DNA of 38,150 nucleotides from Roseateles toxinivorans. Its GTDB lineage: Bacteria > Pseudomonadota > Gammaproteobacteria > Burkholderiales > Burkholderiaceae_C. Every line of letters starts with the position of its first letter. The stretch's first letter is position 1. This document shows positions 7,834 to 16,126 of this stretch, piece after piece. The notes under the pieces are model-generated. The model saw only the letters and a list, made by a program, of their open reading frames with translations. It made no database searches and was not told where the DNA came from. Position numbers and translations under genes: made by a program. The stretch lies in the NCBI GenBank assembly GCA_945898095.1, contig CAMDHE010000036.1, positions 1 to 38,150 on the forward strand, in the 5' to 3' direction.

Positions 7834-9087
7834 ATGAAGTTCAAGACCTTGGCCACGGTCGCATTGGGCACCGCAGCGTTTGTATTTGGTGCGGCGCATG
7901 ACGGCAGTATCGGATTTGTCCAAGCCCAGGCGCAGGCAGAAACGGTGCGCCCGGAAATCGGCAAACCCTTGAAGGAAGCCAGCGCCTTGATCAAGGCGGG
8001 CAAGTTCAAGGACGCCTTGACCAAATTGCAAGAGGCCGAAAGCGTTGGCGGGCGTACGCCGGTCGAGAACTACAACATCGAAGGCATGCGTGTCGCCGCG
8101 GGCTCGGGTGCCGGTGATGCCGATTCGATGGTCAAGGGCTTCGAGGCGATGAAGGCCAGCGGGCGTCTAAGTCAGGCTGAGCAGTTGCGCATGATCGAGT
8201 CGATCGCGGGTACTTTTTTGCGCAACAAGGACAACGCGCGTGCTTTGACCTGGGCGCAGCGCTACTTCAAGGAGGGTGGTACCAGCGCGACGATGAAGCA
8301 GGTGCAAACCTCGGCACAGTTCTATTCGGGCGACATGGCCGGCATCATCAAGCAGACGCTGGAAGAAATCAGCGCGGATGAGAAAGCCGGTCGTACGCCG
8401 CCGCAGGACAAGTTGAATCTGCTGCTGACGGCGGCCAGCCGCCAGAAGGATTCGGCCAACGAGGCGCTGGCAACCGAGAAGCTGCTGAACTATTACCCGC
8501 GCAAGGAGCTCTGGGCACAGACCCTGGGCAGCTTGCCGCAGAAGAAGGGTTTTTCTGACCGCTTTGCGTTGGATGTCTATCGGCTCAAGCTGGCCACAGG
8601 CAATATGCGCAGCGCCACTGACTATATGGAAATGGCACAGCTGGCTGCCCAGGCCGGCTATCCCGAAGAGGGCAAGCAGGTCGTCGACAAAGGCATGGCC
8701 GCCAATGTGCTGGGGCAGGGCGCTGAAGGTGCGCGCCACAAGCGCTTGATGGACTTGATGGTAAAAAGGACAGCCGAGGTCAAAGCGGCTTTGCCGGCGG
8801 CCGAAAGTGCGGCACAGGATGCCAAGGATGGCAATGCGCTGGTCAGCATCGGTCTGGGCTATGCGCTGCGCGGTGATGCTTCACGCGGTGTCAAGTTGAT
8901 CGAGCAGGGCATTGCCAAAGGCAGTCTGAAAAGGCCGGAAGATGCCAAGCTCTACCTCGGTATGGCGCATGCGCTGGCCGGTGAGATTGCCAAGGCGCAA
9001 GCAAGCTGGCGCAATGTCAAGGGCAACGACGGCGTGACTGACCTGGCTCATCTGTGGAGCATTCAGGTGCGCGGTGGCAAGCGCTGA
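7834..9087 (+). CDS. Secreted TPR-like helical repeat protein
   Basis: A 417-residue protein. The ATG at 7834 fits AGGAG at 7823-7827 with 6-base spacing; an in-frame ATG at 7828 touches that site and is less likely. The N-terminus is a signal peptide (MKFKTLATVALGTAAFVFGAA, likely cut near residues 30-35 at AQAQAE). The rest is helical, with TPR-like units such as LKEASALIKAGKFKDALTKLQEAES and a final repeat-like block (GLGYALRGDASRGVKLIEQGI). No catalytic motif is seen. It should lie in the periplasm or on the outer membrane. Similar proteins are often encoded beside exbB-exbD in beta- and gammaproteobacteria with many TonB receptors, which suggests a helper role in that system. A terminator separates it from exbD. 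Confidence 0.75.
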   Translation: MKFKTLATVALGTAAFVFGAAHDGSIGFVQAQAQAETVRPEIGKPLKEASALIKAGKFKDALTKLQEAESVGGRTPVENYNIEGMRVAAGSGAGDADSMVKGFEAMKASGRLSQAEQLRMIESIAGTFLRNKDNARALTWAQRYFKEGGTSATMKQVQTSAQFYSGDMAGIIKQTLEEISADEKAGRTPPQDKLNLLLTAASRQKDSANEALATEKLLNYYPRKELWAQTLGSLPQKKGFSDRFALDVYRLKLATGNMRSATDYMEMAQLAAQAGYPEEGKQVVDKGMAANVLGQGAEGARHKRLMDLMVKRTAEVKAALPAAESAAQDAKDGNALVSIGLGYALRGDASRGVKLIEQGIAKGSLKRPEDAKLYLGMAHALAGEIAKAQASWRNVKGNDGVTDLAHLWSIQVRGGKR

Positions 9088-9108
9088 AGTCAGCTGAATA
9101 GCTCAATT

Positions 9109-9143
9109 GAAAAGCCCTGGCGGGCGTCTGCCAGGGCTTTTTT
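9109..9143 (+). terminator. Intrinsic terminator after the TPR gene
   Basis: AAAAGCCCTGGC (9110-9121) pairs perfectly with GCCAGGGCTTTT (9130-9141) and runs into T residues, 22 bases after the stop codon. It closes the tonB-exb-TPR unit. Confidence 0.88.
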
Positions 9144-9222
9144 GATTCGGCGTGGGCGAGGCTGTGCAGAGCCAAGGCATCCCTTAGTCATTCTTGAGAA
9201 ACCGCGATTGATAGCGAACACT

Positions 9223-10404
9223 ATGACCGACAACGAGCCAGACCCGGATTGCGATCTTCAACCCTTGGCCGATGTCAGGGTTGTTGATCTGTCCCGGCTG
9301 GTTTCCGGCAATATGCTGACCCATGTGCTGGCCGATCTGGGCGCCCAGGTCATCAAGGTGGAGCCGCCACAAAAGGGCGATGAATTGCGGGCCTGGAAGC
9401 GCAATGGCGTCAGCACTTACTGGTTGAGCTATAGCCGCAACAAGGACAGTGTGGTGCTCGATCTGCGCGATCCTCAAGGCCAGGTTCATTTACGCGAACT
9501 GCTGGCTGGTGCCGACATGCTGGTGGAAAATTTCCGGCCGGGTACGCTCGAGCGCATAGGCCTCGGCAAGGCAGCGTTGCAACTGCTCAATCCCAAGTTG
9601 GTCGTGGTGAGGATTTCGGGCTGGGGTCAGACCGGCGCATATGCCAAGAAGGGAGGCTTCGGCTCATTGATCGAAGCGATGAGTGGTTTTGCGGCGATGA
9701 ACGGTTTCGCTGACCGACCGCCAGTTTTGCCTCCCTTTGCGATGGCGGATTCTGTTGCCGGCATTTACGGTGCCGCGCTGGCTCTGGCCGCGCTGCACAA
9801 ACAGCGCGCAACCGCCAAGCCGCGGGTCCAGGAAATCGACCTGTCGCTGTTCGAGCCACTGTTCTCGGTGCTCGGCCCGCAGGCCGCCGAATACGAGTTG
9901 ACCGGTGAGGTTCATGCGCGCTCCGGCAGCCGCTCGCCAACGCATGCGCCCCGCAATGTCTATCAGACCAAGGATCAGCGCTGGGTTGCCTTGTCGGCCG
10001 GCATGGAAGGGACGCTGGGGCGATTGTTCGAAGGTATCGGCTATCCGCAGGGTTTGAGTGACCCGCGCTTTGCGACCCATGAAGCGCGTTTGCAGAACAT
10101 CGATGCGCTCGACAAACTTCTGCAGGATCACCTGGCTCGGCTGACGCTCGACGAGGCCTTGCAGTTCTTCAGTGAACGTGACATCACGGCAGGCCCGGTT
10201 TGTGACATCGCCGATTTGCTCGAACATCCCTACATGATCGATCGGGAGTTGCTGCTCGATGATGTCGGCGTCGACGGCAGTTCGCACCGGATTCATGCCC
10301 CGCCTTACAAGATCAACGGCAGGCGCCCACCCTTGCGCCGTAGCGCCCCGAGCCTGGGACAGGACAATGAAAAATGGCTGACAGGCAAGAAGGAAACCGA
10401 ATGA
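9223..10404 (+). CDS. CaiB/BaiF-family (class III) CoA-transferase
   Basis: A 393-residue cytoplasmic enzyme that moves CoA between carboxylic acids through an aspartyl-CoA intermediate. Family marks are VRVVDLSRLVSGNMLTHVLADLGAQVIKVEPP at the N-terminus, SRNKDSVVLDLRDPQG, LVENFRPGTLERIGLG, and PFAMADSVAGIYGAALALAAL, where the aspartate is the probable nucleophile. The frame is open from 9142, inside the preceding terminator, so the ATG at 9223 is preferred; it also gives the usual family length. The lyase gene overlaps its last four bases, which points to coupled translation and one pathway. With a CitE-type lyase as partner, likely substrates are C4-C5 dicarboxylates such as citramalate, mesaconate or itaconate, but the sequence alone does not settle this. 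Confidence 0.9.
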   Translation: MTDNEPDPDCDLQPLADVRVVDLSRLVSGNMLTHVLADLGAQVIKVEPPQKGDELRAWKRNGVSTYWLSYSRNKDSVVLDLRDPQGQVHLRELLAGADMLVENFRPGTLERIGLGKAALQLLNPKLVVVRISGWGQTGAYAKKGGFGSLIEAMSGFAAMNGFADRPPVLPPFAMADSVAGIYGAALALAALHKQRATAKPRVQEIDLSLFEPLFSVLGPQAAEYELTGEVHARSGSRSPTHAPRNVYQTKDQRWVALSAGMEGTLGRLFEGIGYPQGLSDPRFATHEARLQNIDALDKLLQDHLARLTLDEALQFFSERDITAGPVCDIADLLEHPYMIDRELLLDDVGVDGSSHRIHAPPYKINGRRPPLRRSAPSLGQDNEKWLTGKKETE

Positions 10405-11258
10405 AACCTGAGTTGATCCGCTCCTTTTTGTTTGTTCCGGCAGACAACGAGCGCTTGCTGGTCAGTGCGCTGACCAAACCCTGCGATGCCGTCATCCTCG
10501 ATCTTGAGGATGGCATCCATGCAAGCAAGAAAGAATCTGCCCGGCAGACGCTGGAGGCTTCCTATGCGCGTCTGAAAGCGGCCGGAAAAATCAGCGTGGT
10601 GCGCATCAATGGGGACCTGAATACCGCGATCACTGACCTGCGTGCGGCGGTATTGCCTGGACTCGACCTGTTGATGTTGCCCAAGGTCGAACATCCCCGC
10701 GATGTGCAGTTGCTGGCGACTGTCGTGGCCGGGCTTGAGCGGTCTGCGGGAATACCGGTCGGCCATGTTCGCTTTGTGTTGCAGATCGAGAGCGCTTTGG
10801 CCTTGCCAAAGCTTTACGAGATCGCTGCAGCCGATCGCCGAGTGCTGGGCATGATGCTGGGCAGCGAAGACTTCTCGCTCGATTGCGGCGCCATCCCGAC
10901 ACCTGAGACCTTGATGATGCCGAGCATGATGGTGCTGTTCGCCTGCCGGGCGGCAAAGATTCAGCCGATCGGTTTCGTCGGATCGATCGCCGAACTTGGC
11001 GCTCCGGAGGTTTTCAAAGCCAGAGTCGAGCAGGCCAGGTCACTCGGCTTCAGGGGCGCGGTTGTCGTCCACCCGAAATACCTGGACATCATCAACGACT
11101 GCTACACGCCCAACGCTGAGCAAATGGAGCAAGCGATGAGGGTCATTCAGGCCTTCGAGGCGGCGGATGCCAATGGCGTCGGCGCGATCCAGCTGGATGG
11201 TCAAATGATCGACAAGCCGGTCTACCAGCGAGCGCTGGACTTGACCGGACGGTCTTGA
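10401..11258 (+). CDS. HpcH/HpaI or CitE-family acyl-CoA lyase
   Basis: A 285-residue TIM-barrel enzyme of the CitE/malyl-CoA/citramalyl-CoA lyase group, which cleaves or makes C-C bonds in hydroxyacyl-CoA esters. Motifs: RSFLFVPADNERLL, DAVILDLEDGIH (acidic metal-site region), MLPKVEHPRDV, LQIESALAL (metal-binding glutamate), LGSEDFSLDCG and GAVVVHPKYLDIINDCY. The ATG at 10401 overlaps the stop of the CoA-transferase (ATGA) and has AAGGAAA in front. It is a stand-alone lyase: the other citrate lyase subunits are absent. Downstream it converges on an SDR gene only 7 bases away. Citramalyl-CoA or malyl-CoA lyase is the best guess. Confidence 0.87.
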   Translation: MKPELIRSFLFVPADNERLLVSALTKPCDAVILDLEDGIHASKKESARQTLEASYARLKAAGKISVVRINGDLNTAITDLRAAVLPGLDLLMLPKVEHPRDVQLLATVVAGLERSAGIPVGHVRFVLQIESALALPKLYEIAAADRRVLGMMLGSEDFSLDCGAIPTPETLMMPSMMVLFACRAAKIQPIGFVGSIAELGAPEVFKARVEQARSLGFRGAVVVHPKYLDIINDCYTPNAEQMEQAMRVIQAFEAADANGVGAIQLDGQMIDKPVYQRALDLTGRS

Positions 11259-11265
11259 TCAATGC

Positions 11266-12024
11266 TTACCTTGGCGCCAGGCGGATGGCGCCGTCGAGTC
11301 GTATCACTTCGCCGTTGAGCATTTCATTGGTGATGATCTGGTGCACGAGCTTGGCATAGTCTGCCGGCGTCCCTAGCCTTGAAGGGAAGGGGACATTGGC
11401 TGCCAGCGCATCCTGTACTTCCTTGGGCATGCTGAACAGCATCGGCGTACCGAAGATCCCCGGAGCGATCGTCATATTGCGGATGCCATTGCGCGCCAGG
11501 TCTCGTGCAATCGGCAAGGTCATTCCGACCACACCGCCTTTGGATGCAGCGTATGCGGCTTGGCCCATTTGCCCATCGAAAGCCGCTACTGATGCGGTAG
11601 AGATCAGCACCCCGCGCTCGCCAGTGCTCTCGGGTTCGTTCTTGCACATCGCTTCGGCAGCCAGTCGGATCATATTGAATGAACCGATCAGGTTGACGTT
11701 GATGACCTTGGCGAACATCGCCAGCGAATGGGCGCCTTCCTTGCCAACGGTCTTGACGGCGGGTGCGATCCCGGCGCAATTCACCAGGCCCATCAAGCGA
11801 CCCAGGCTCAATGCTTTGGCGACCACGGCCTGACCATCAGCCTCCTGGCTGACGTCAGCGCGGACAAATGCACCACCGAGTTCATCGGCGACGGCCTGCC
11901 CCTGCTCGACCTGCAGATCGGCGATGACGACCTTGGCGCCATGGGCGGTCAGCATACGCGCTGTCCCTTCACCCAGCCCCGAGGCGCCGCCTGTGACGAT
12001 GAATACCTTGCCTGCGATTTCCAT
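11266..12024 (-). CDS. SDR dehydrogenase, type II 3-hydroxyacyl-CoA dehydrogenase-like
   Basis: A 252-residue NAD(P)-dependent short-chain dehydrogenase. It shows the cofactor motif TGGASGLG (residues 11-18), the adenine-site ADVS, NCAG, the catalytic serine in ISTASVAAF and the YAASK tyrosine-lysine pair. The insertion with [43 protein letters not shown] and the end ([38 protein letters not shown]) closely match the 17-beta-HSD10 type, which acts on short branched 3-hydroxyacyl-CoA in fatty-acid and isoleucine breakdown. AAGGAAA lies upstream of the ATG. The gene has its own leader behind the adk terminator, with a perfect palindrome that looks like an operator. It converges on the CitE-like gene. 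Confidence 0.88.
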   Translation of the reverse strand: MEIAGKVFIVTGGASGLGEGTARMLTAHGAKVVIADLQVEQGQAVADELGGAFVRADVSQEADGQAVVAKALSLGRLMGLVNCAGIAPAVKTVGKEGAHSLAMFAKVINVNLIGSFNMIRLAAEAMCKNEPESTGERGVLISTASVAAFDGQMGQAAYAASKGGVVGMTLPIARDLARNGIRNMTIAPGIFGTPMLFSMPKEVQDALAANVPFPSRLGTPADYAKLVHQIITNEMLNGEVIRLDGAIRLAPR

Positions 12025-12042
12025 AAGGTTTCCTTGGTTTGG

Positions 12043-12064
12043 TTGACGTTGACGTCAACGTCAA
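12043..12064 (-). promoter_or_regulatory. 22-bp perfect palindrome, probable operator of the SDR gene
   Basis: The half-site TTGACGTTGAC (12043-12053) is followed directly by its exact reverse complement up to 12064. The element sits 18 bases upstream of the SDR start codon and between that gene and the adk terminator, where a repressor would block the SDR promoter. From memory, acyl-CoA and branched-chain degradation genes of proteobacteria are often controlled by MerR-type (LiuR) or TetR-type regulators with palindromic ACGT-containing sites; assignment to one of these is inference. Confidence 0.7.
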
Positions 12065-12072
12065 TTGGAGGT

Positions 12073-12100
12073 CAAAAACAAAGCCGCTGGACAGCGGCTT
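12073..12100 (-). terminator. Intrinsic terminator of adk
   Basis: Read on the minus strand, a 9-bp stem (12092-12100 with 12081-12089) is followed by a T-rich run (TGTTTTTG). It lies 22 bases past the adk stop and insulates adk from the SDR gene. Confidence 0.75.
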
Positions 12101-12121
12101 CGTCAGTCGAAAATTGTTGCT

Positions 12122-12784
<663 letters not shown>

Positions 12785-12877
12785 TCAATATTTAGCGGAT
12801 TGCAGACGTAAAGCTGCATTTATCGTGGTCGAGAATAGCATGGGCTTACCCTCAGAAAGCTGACAGCTTGCCCGGAG

Positions 12878-13639
12878 TCAAGCGCCGGCACGCAAGATAG
12901 ATCTGACCTGCTCCAGATCTTCTGGCGTATCGACGCCGGGCCCGGGTCGTTCCGAGGTGATATGGACCGCAATTCGTTCGCCATGCCAAAGTACCCGCAA
13001 CTGCTCGAGCGACTCGATCTGCTCCAACGGGCTTACCGCGAGAGTCGGGAACCTGCGTAGAAAACCCGCATGGTAGGCATAGAGGCCGACATGGCGCAAA
13101 GCCGAACCGGCAAGCGGCCGGCCCTGACCATCGCGCCAGCAGGGAATCGGTGCACGCGAGAAATACAAGGCCAACCCGTTGGCGTCGGTCACGACCTTGA
13201 CGACATTTGGGTTGGCGAAATCAGCCGCCCCGTCAACTGAATCATCGAGCGAATGAGCGACCGTGCTCATCACGCATTGCGGCCGTTCGCTCAGCAACAA
13301 GGCACAGGCATCGATCATCGAAGCCGAGATCAACGGTTCATCGCCTTGCACATTGACGACCAGTTCCTGGCCATCGAGCCCCAGCAATTCACAGGCCTCG
13401 GCCAGACGGTCGCTGCCCGAGACATGGTCAGCGCGGGTCAGCAAGGCTCGCACCTGATGCGCCTCGCAGGCCCTCATGACCGTTTCCGAATCGGTCGCCA
13501 CCACAACCTGGCGAGCTTTTGACAAGGCAGCTCGGCGCGCCACCCACACGATCATCGGCAGACCTTCGAGGTCGGCCAGGGGTTTGTTCGGCAGTCTGGT
13601 CGAAGCCAGCCTGGCAGGCACGATAACGCTGAAACTCAT
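12878..13639 (-). CDS. kdsB: 3-deoxy-manno-octulosonate cytidylyltransferase
   Basis: A 253-residue enzyme that activates Kdo as CMP-Kdo for the inner core of lipopolysaccharide. The nucleotidyltransferase start [36 protein letters not shown] is diagnostic, followed by [17 protein letters not shown] (metal and nucleotide site), [24 protein letters not shown] and the [18 protein letters not shown] end. It overlaps the Trm112-family gene by four bases (ATGA), showing translational coupling in the exbB-exbD-lpxK-Trm112-kdsB operon. It works in the same pathway (lipid A-Kdo) as lpxK. Confidence 0.97.
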   Translation of the reverse strand: MSFSVIVPARLASTRLPNKPLADLEGLPMIVWVARRAALSKARQVVVATDSETVMRACEAHQVRALLTRADHVSGSDRLAEACELLGLDGQELVVNVQGDEPLISASMIDACALLLSERPQCVMSTVAHSLDDSVDGAADFANPNVVKVVTDANGLALYFSRAPIPCWRDGQGRPLAGSALRHVGLYAYHAGFLRRFPTLAVSPLEQIESLEQLRVLWHGERIAVHITSERPGPGVDTPEDLEQVRSILRAGA

Positions 13640-13848
13640 GGCTCGCCGAGTTTGAAGGGCGAGGCTGGTTCAGCCTCAGGATCCCAACTGCGCGCTTCGC
13701 TTTCCAGCATCACCGGAATGTCGTCACGGACCGGAAAGGCGAGTCGGTCGGCATGGCAGGTCAGTTCCTGGCCGGCCTCCGAGCGCAAGTCAGCCAGCGG
13801 GCCTTTGCAGACAGGGCAGACCAGCAATTGCAGCAAACGGGTATCCAT
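13636..13848 (-). CDS. Trm112-family small zinc-ribbon-like protein
   Basis: A 70-residue protein of the Trm112/YcaR family. It begins [18 protein letters not shown], with a CPVCKGPL motif, and continues with [25 protein letters not shown]. The CxxC plus later cysteine suggests partial metal binding. Homologues are typically found between lpxK and kdsB, as here. Trm112 proteins activate methyltransferases in other organisms; the bacterial role at this locus is not well defined. The gene starts 3 bases after lpxK and overlaps kdsB. Confidence 0.92.
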   Translation of the reverse strand: MDTRLLQLLVCPVCKGPLADLRSEAGQELTCHADRLAFPVRDDIPVMLESEARSWDPEAEPASPFKLGEP

Positions 13849-13851
13849 GAT

Positions 13852-14877
13852 TCAGGGGAGTAGGTTGGTGAAGCGCTTCAAACGCTCGTGCAAGGCCTGC
13901 TCAAAAGCTTGTTCGGGCTTGAAGTCTAGCGCCACCACCCAGACTCGCGTTTTGCCGCAACGAGCAGGGTCGATTTTGACGGCATCTTTTTCAGTCAAGA
14001 TGACATCAGCCTCGCCAGCCTCCCAGGGCAAACTGGAGAAATCATGGTGGTCGTTCAAGGGTAAGGTTCGAAAATTCAAACCTTGCTGGTTCAGCATTGC
14101 GAAAAACCGTTGCGGTTGCGCCAGGCCGGCGATGGCGAGCAAAGGCCGGTCGCGTAATTCATGCAGCTTGTGCAGCCTGGCCGGCAAGCCTTGCCACCAG
14201 TCAGTCAGAGAAACAGCCCCCGCCAAGCCGCTCTTGGCGACAAAGCCGCGCAAGGAACTGCTGGGGCGGGCCGCGTTGTAGAGCACGATTTCGTTGTCTT
14301 GCAGGGCCCTGGACGGCGTTTGGCGCAGCGGCCCGGCTGGCAGCAAGCGGCCATTACCCAGGCCTCGATCATCAAATACCAAAACGGCCAAGGCACGTGG
14401 AAGGCGCAGATGCTGCAGCCCATCGTCGCTGATCAACAGTTGCAATTCGGGGTGTGCTTGCAGCAGGGCTCTGGCGGCAGCGACCCGGTCGCGACCGACC
14501 GCAACCGGTACCGCCGCACGCAGATGAATCAGCAATGGTTCGTCACCGACTTGACTTGCGTCGGACTGCTGGTTGACAAGCCGGACTTCATCCCCGCTGC
14601 GGCCATAGCCGCGTGAAATGACCCCGGCTTTCAGGCCTAGTTTGTGCATCTGGGCCAGCAAGGCAAGCGTCGTTGGCGTTTTGCCGGCGCCGCCGACGAT
14701 CCAGTTGCCGACCACGATCACCGGCACCGGCAGGGACTGGCTGCGCAGCGCGCCGCTGCGGTAGAGCCAGCCACGCAAGCTCAGCAGCAGACCGTACAAA
14801 GCTGCCAGTGGGCGCAATCCCTGACTCAGGGCGCCGCCGCTGACCCATTCCTTCTGCAAACGGGCAGCCAGCGACAT
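13852..14877 (-). CDS. lpxK: Tetraacyldisaccharide 4'-kinase
   Basis: A 341-residue membrane-associated kinase that adds the 4'-phosphate to the lipid A precursor. It shows the N-terminal hydrophobic helix (LRPLAALYGLLLSLRGWLYRSG), the P-loop VGNWIVGGAGKTPTTLALL (G62-T67), ISRGYGR, VGDEPLLIHLR, ISDDGLQHLRL and LTEKDAVKI. Length is usual for the family. Its ATG overlaps the stop of the preceding exbD by one base (TGATG on the minus strand), so translation is probably coupled. Confidence 0.96.
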   Translation of the reverse strand: MSLAARLQKEWVSGGALSQGLRPLAALYGLLLSLRGWLYRSGALRSQSLPVPVIVVGNWIVGGAGKTPTTLALLAQMHKLGLKAGVISRGYGRSGDEVRLVNQQSDASQVGDEPLLIHLRAAVPVAVGRDRVAAARALLQAHPELQLLISDDGLQHLRLPRALAVLVFDDRGLGNGRLLPAGPLRQTPSRALQDNEIVLYNAARPSSSLRGFVAKSGLAGAVSLTDWWQGLPARLHKLHELRDRPLLAIAGLAQPQRFFAMLNQQGLNFRTLPLNDHHDFSSLPWEAGEADVILTEKDAVKIDPARCGKTRVWVVALDFKPEQAFEQALHERLKRFTNLLP

Positions 14878-15302
14878 CAGGGCTTGTCCTCGGCGCTGGC
14901 TTGCGCGGCGAAAGTCAGCCGCGAAAGCCCGGCCCGCCTTGCAGCATCCATCACATTGACCACCATCTGGTGCGCGGCAGCGGCATCGGCCGAAACCACC
15001 ACCATGCTGTCGGCCTCGCCGGCTGCTGCCTGGCCCAGCGCTGCGGTGAGGAGTTCGACCGAACGGCCTTCGACCGCCTGCTTGTTGACCAGGTATCGAC
15101 CGTCGGCAGAGACATAAACGATGACTTCGCGCGGCCGGTCCTTGAGTTTTTCGGCGTCGGCAACCGGCAGATTGATCTGCAGTTCAGTGAACCTGGAATA
15201 GGTGGTCGAGAGCATCAGGAAAATCAGGATCACCAACAGGACGTCGATGAAAGGGATCAGATTGATCTCGGGTTCTTCTCGGCGGCGGTGCCTGAACTTC
15301 AT
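14877..15302 (-). CDS. ExbD/TolR-type protein of the lipid A gene cluster
   Basis: A 141-residue ExbD/TolR-family protein: basic N-terminus (MKFRHRRREEPEINLIPFIDVLLVILIFLMLSTTY) with a single membrane span holding the conserved aspartate (PFIDVLL), then a periplasmic domain (QINLPVADAEKL). It follows a matching ExbB gene by 7 bases and overlaps lpxK. This pair is a second, separate ExbB-ExbD set in the window. Such pairs in front of lpxK are conserved in betaproteobacteria; their partner is uncertain and could be TonB or an unknown envelope process. Confidence 0.9.
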   Translation of the reverse strand: MKFRHRRREEPEINLIPFIDVLLVILIFLMLSTTYSRFTELQINLPVADAEKLKDRPREVIVYVSADGRYLVNKQAVEGRSVELLTAALGQAAAGEADSMVVVSADAAAAHQMVVNVMDAARRAGLSRLTFAAQASAEDKP

Positions 15303-15309
15303 CTCGGGC

Positions 15310-15930
15310 TCAGGCGATCAAGCGCCGCAATTGGCTCAGCAACTGGTCGCTGGATTGCTCAAGTTCCAGTTCATATTCTTCGATCCGTCCGCGAAAATAG
15401 CGATAGAACATCAGCGACGGAATCGCCACCATCAGACCGAAGGCAGTGTTGTAGAGCGCGATCGAGATGCCATGGGCAAGCAGCGCCGGGTTACCGCCGC
15501 CAGGGGCTTGGCTGCCGAAGATTTCGATCAATCCCACGACAGTGCCGAGCAGACCGAGCAACGGGGCTGCGGTGGCAATGGTGCCCAAGGTGGTGAGGTA
15601 ACGTTCAAGCTGGTGCACCGCGCGGCGGCCGGCCAACTCGAACACCTGTCGCAGTTTGTCTTCGGAGATCCTCGGCTCGGCGGCTGCGCTCAGTCCGGCA
15701 GCCAGCACCGTCCCCAGCAAAGAATGTTCGGCCAGACGCTTGACCATCTCGGCCGTCGGTAACTGGTTCTGGGTCACGCCGAGGACTTCTTCGAGCAGGC
15801 GAACAGGCACGACCCGGTTGGTCCGCAGGCTCGCAAAGCGTTCAATGATCAATGCCAGGGCCACCACGGAACAAAGAAGCAAGGGCCAGATCGGCCAGCC
15901 TGCGGCTTGTATGATCGAAAACAAAGGCAT
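15310..15930 (-). CDS. ExbB/TolQ-type protein of the lipid A gene cluster
   Basis: A 206-residue MotA/TolQ/ExbB-family proton-channel protein from the ATG at 15930 (MPLFSIIQAAGWPIWPLLLCSVVALALIIERF). The frame is open to a TTG at 15978, but that start would add residues not usual for the family. Membrane spans are the N-terminal one (about residues 10-30) and two near ATAAPLLGLLGTVVGLIEIF and ISIALYNTAFGLMVAIPSLMFYRYF, which form the family core. It opens the operon exbB-exbD-lpxK-Trm112-kdsB and is divergent from xseA, with both promoters expected in the 196-base gap. Confidence 0.9.
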   Translation of the reverse strand: MPLFSIIQAAGWPIWPLLLCSVVALALIIERFASLRTNRVVPVRLLEEVLGVTQNQLPTAEMVKRLAEHSLLGTVLAAGLSAAAEPRISEDKLRQVFELAGRRAVHQLERYLTTLGTIATAAPLLGLLGTVVGLIEIFGSQAPGGGNPALLAHGISIALYNTAFGLMVAIPSLMFYRYFRGRIEEYELELEQSSDQLLSQLRRLIA

Positions 15931-16126
15931 TCCCCATCGAAAGCGGCTGAAAATGGCGTTGCACAGGGGCAATGCCAACAGGGTCGTGCAACCGTCTGCA
16001 CCGCGCGATTATGGCTTGAAGCGAAGGCGGCAAGCCTTTTCCTACGGTTGTTGAAATGGCTGAAATTGTTTGAAAATCACGGGCCTTGGCTTGAATTCAT
16101 GGATCGGTTGAACTTGAAATTTTCAG

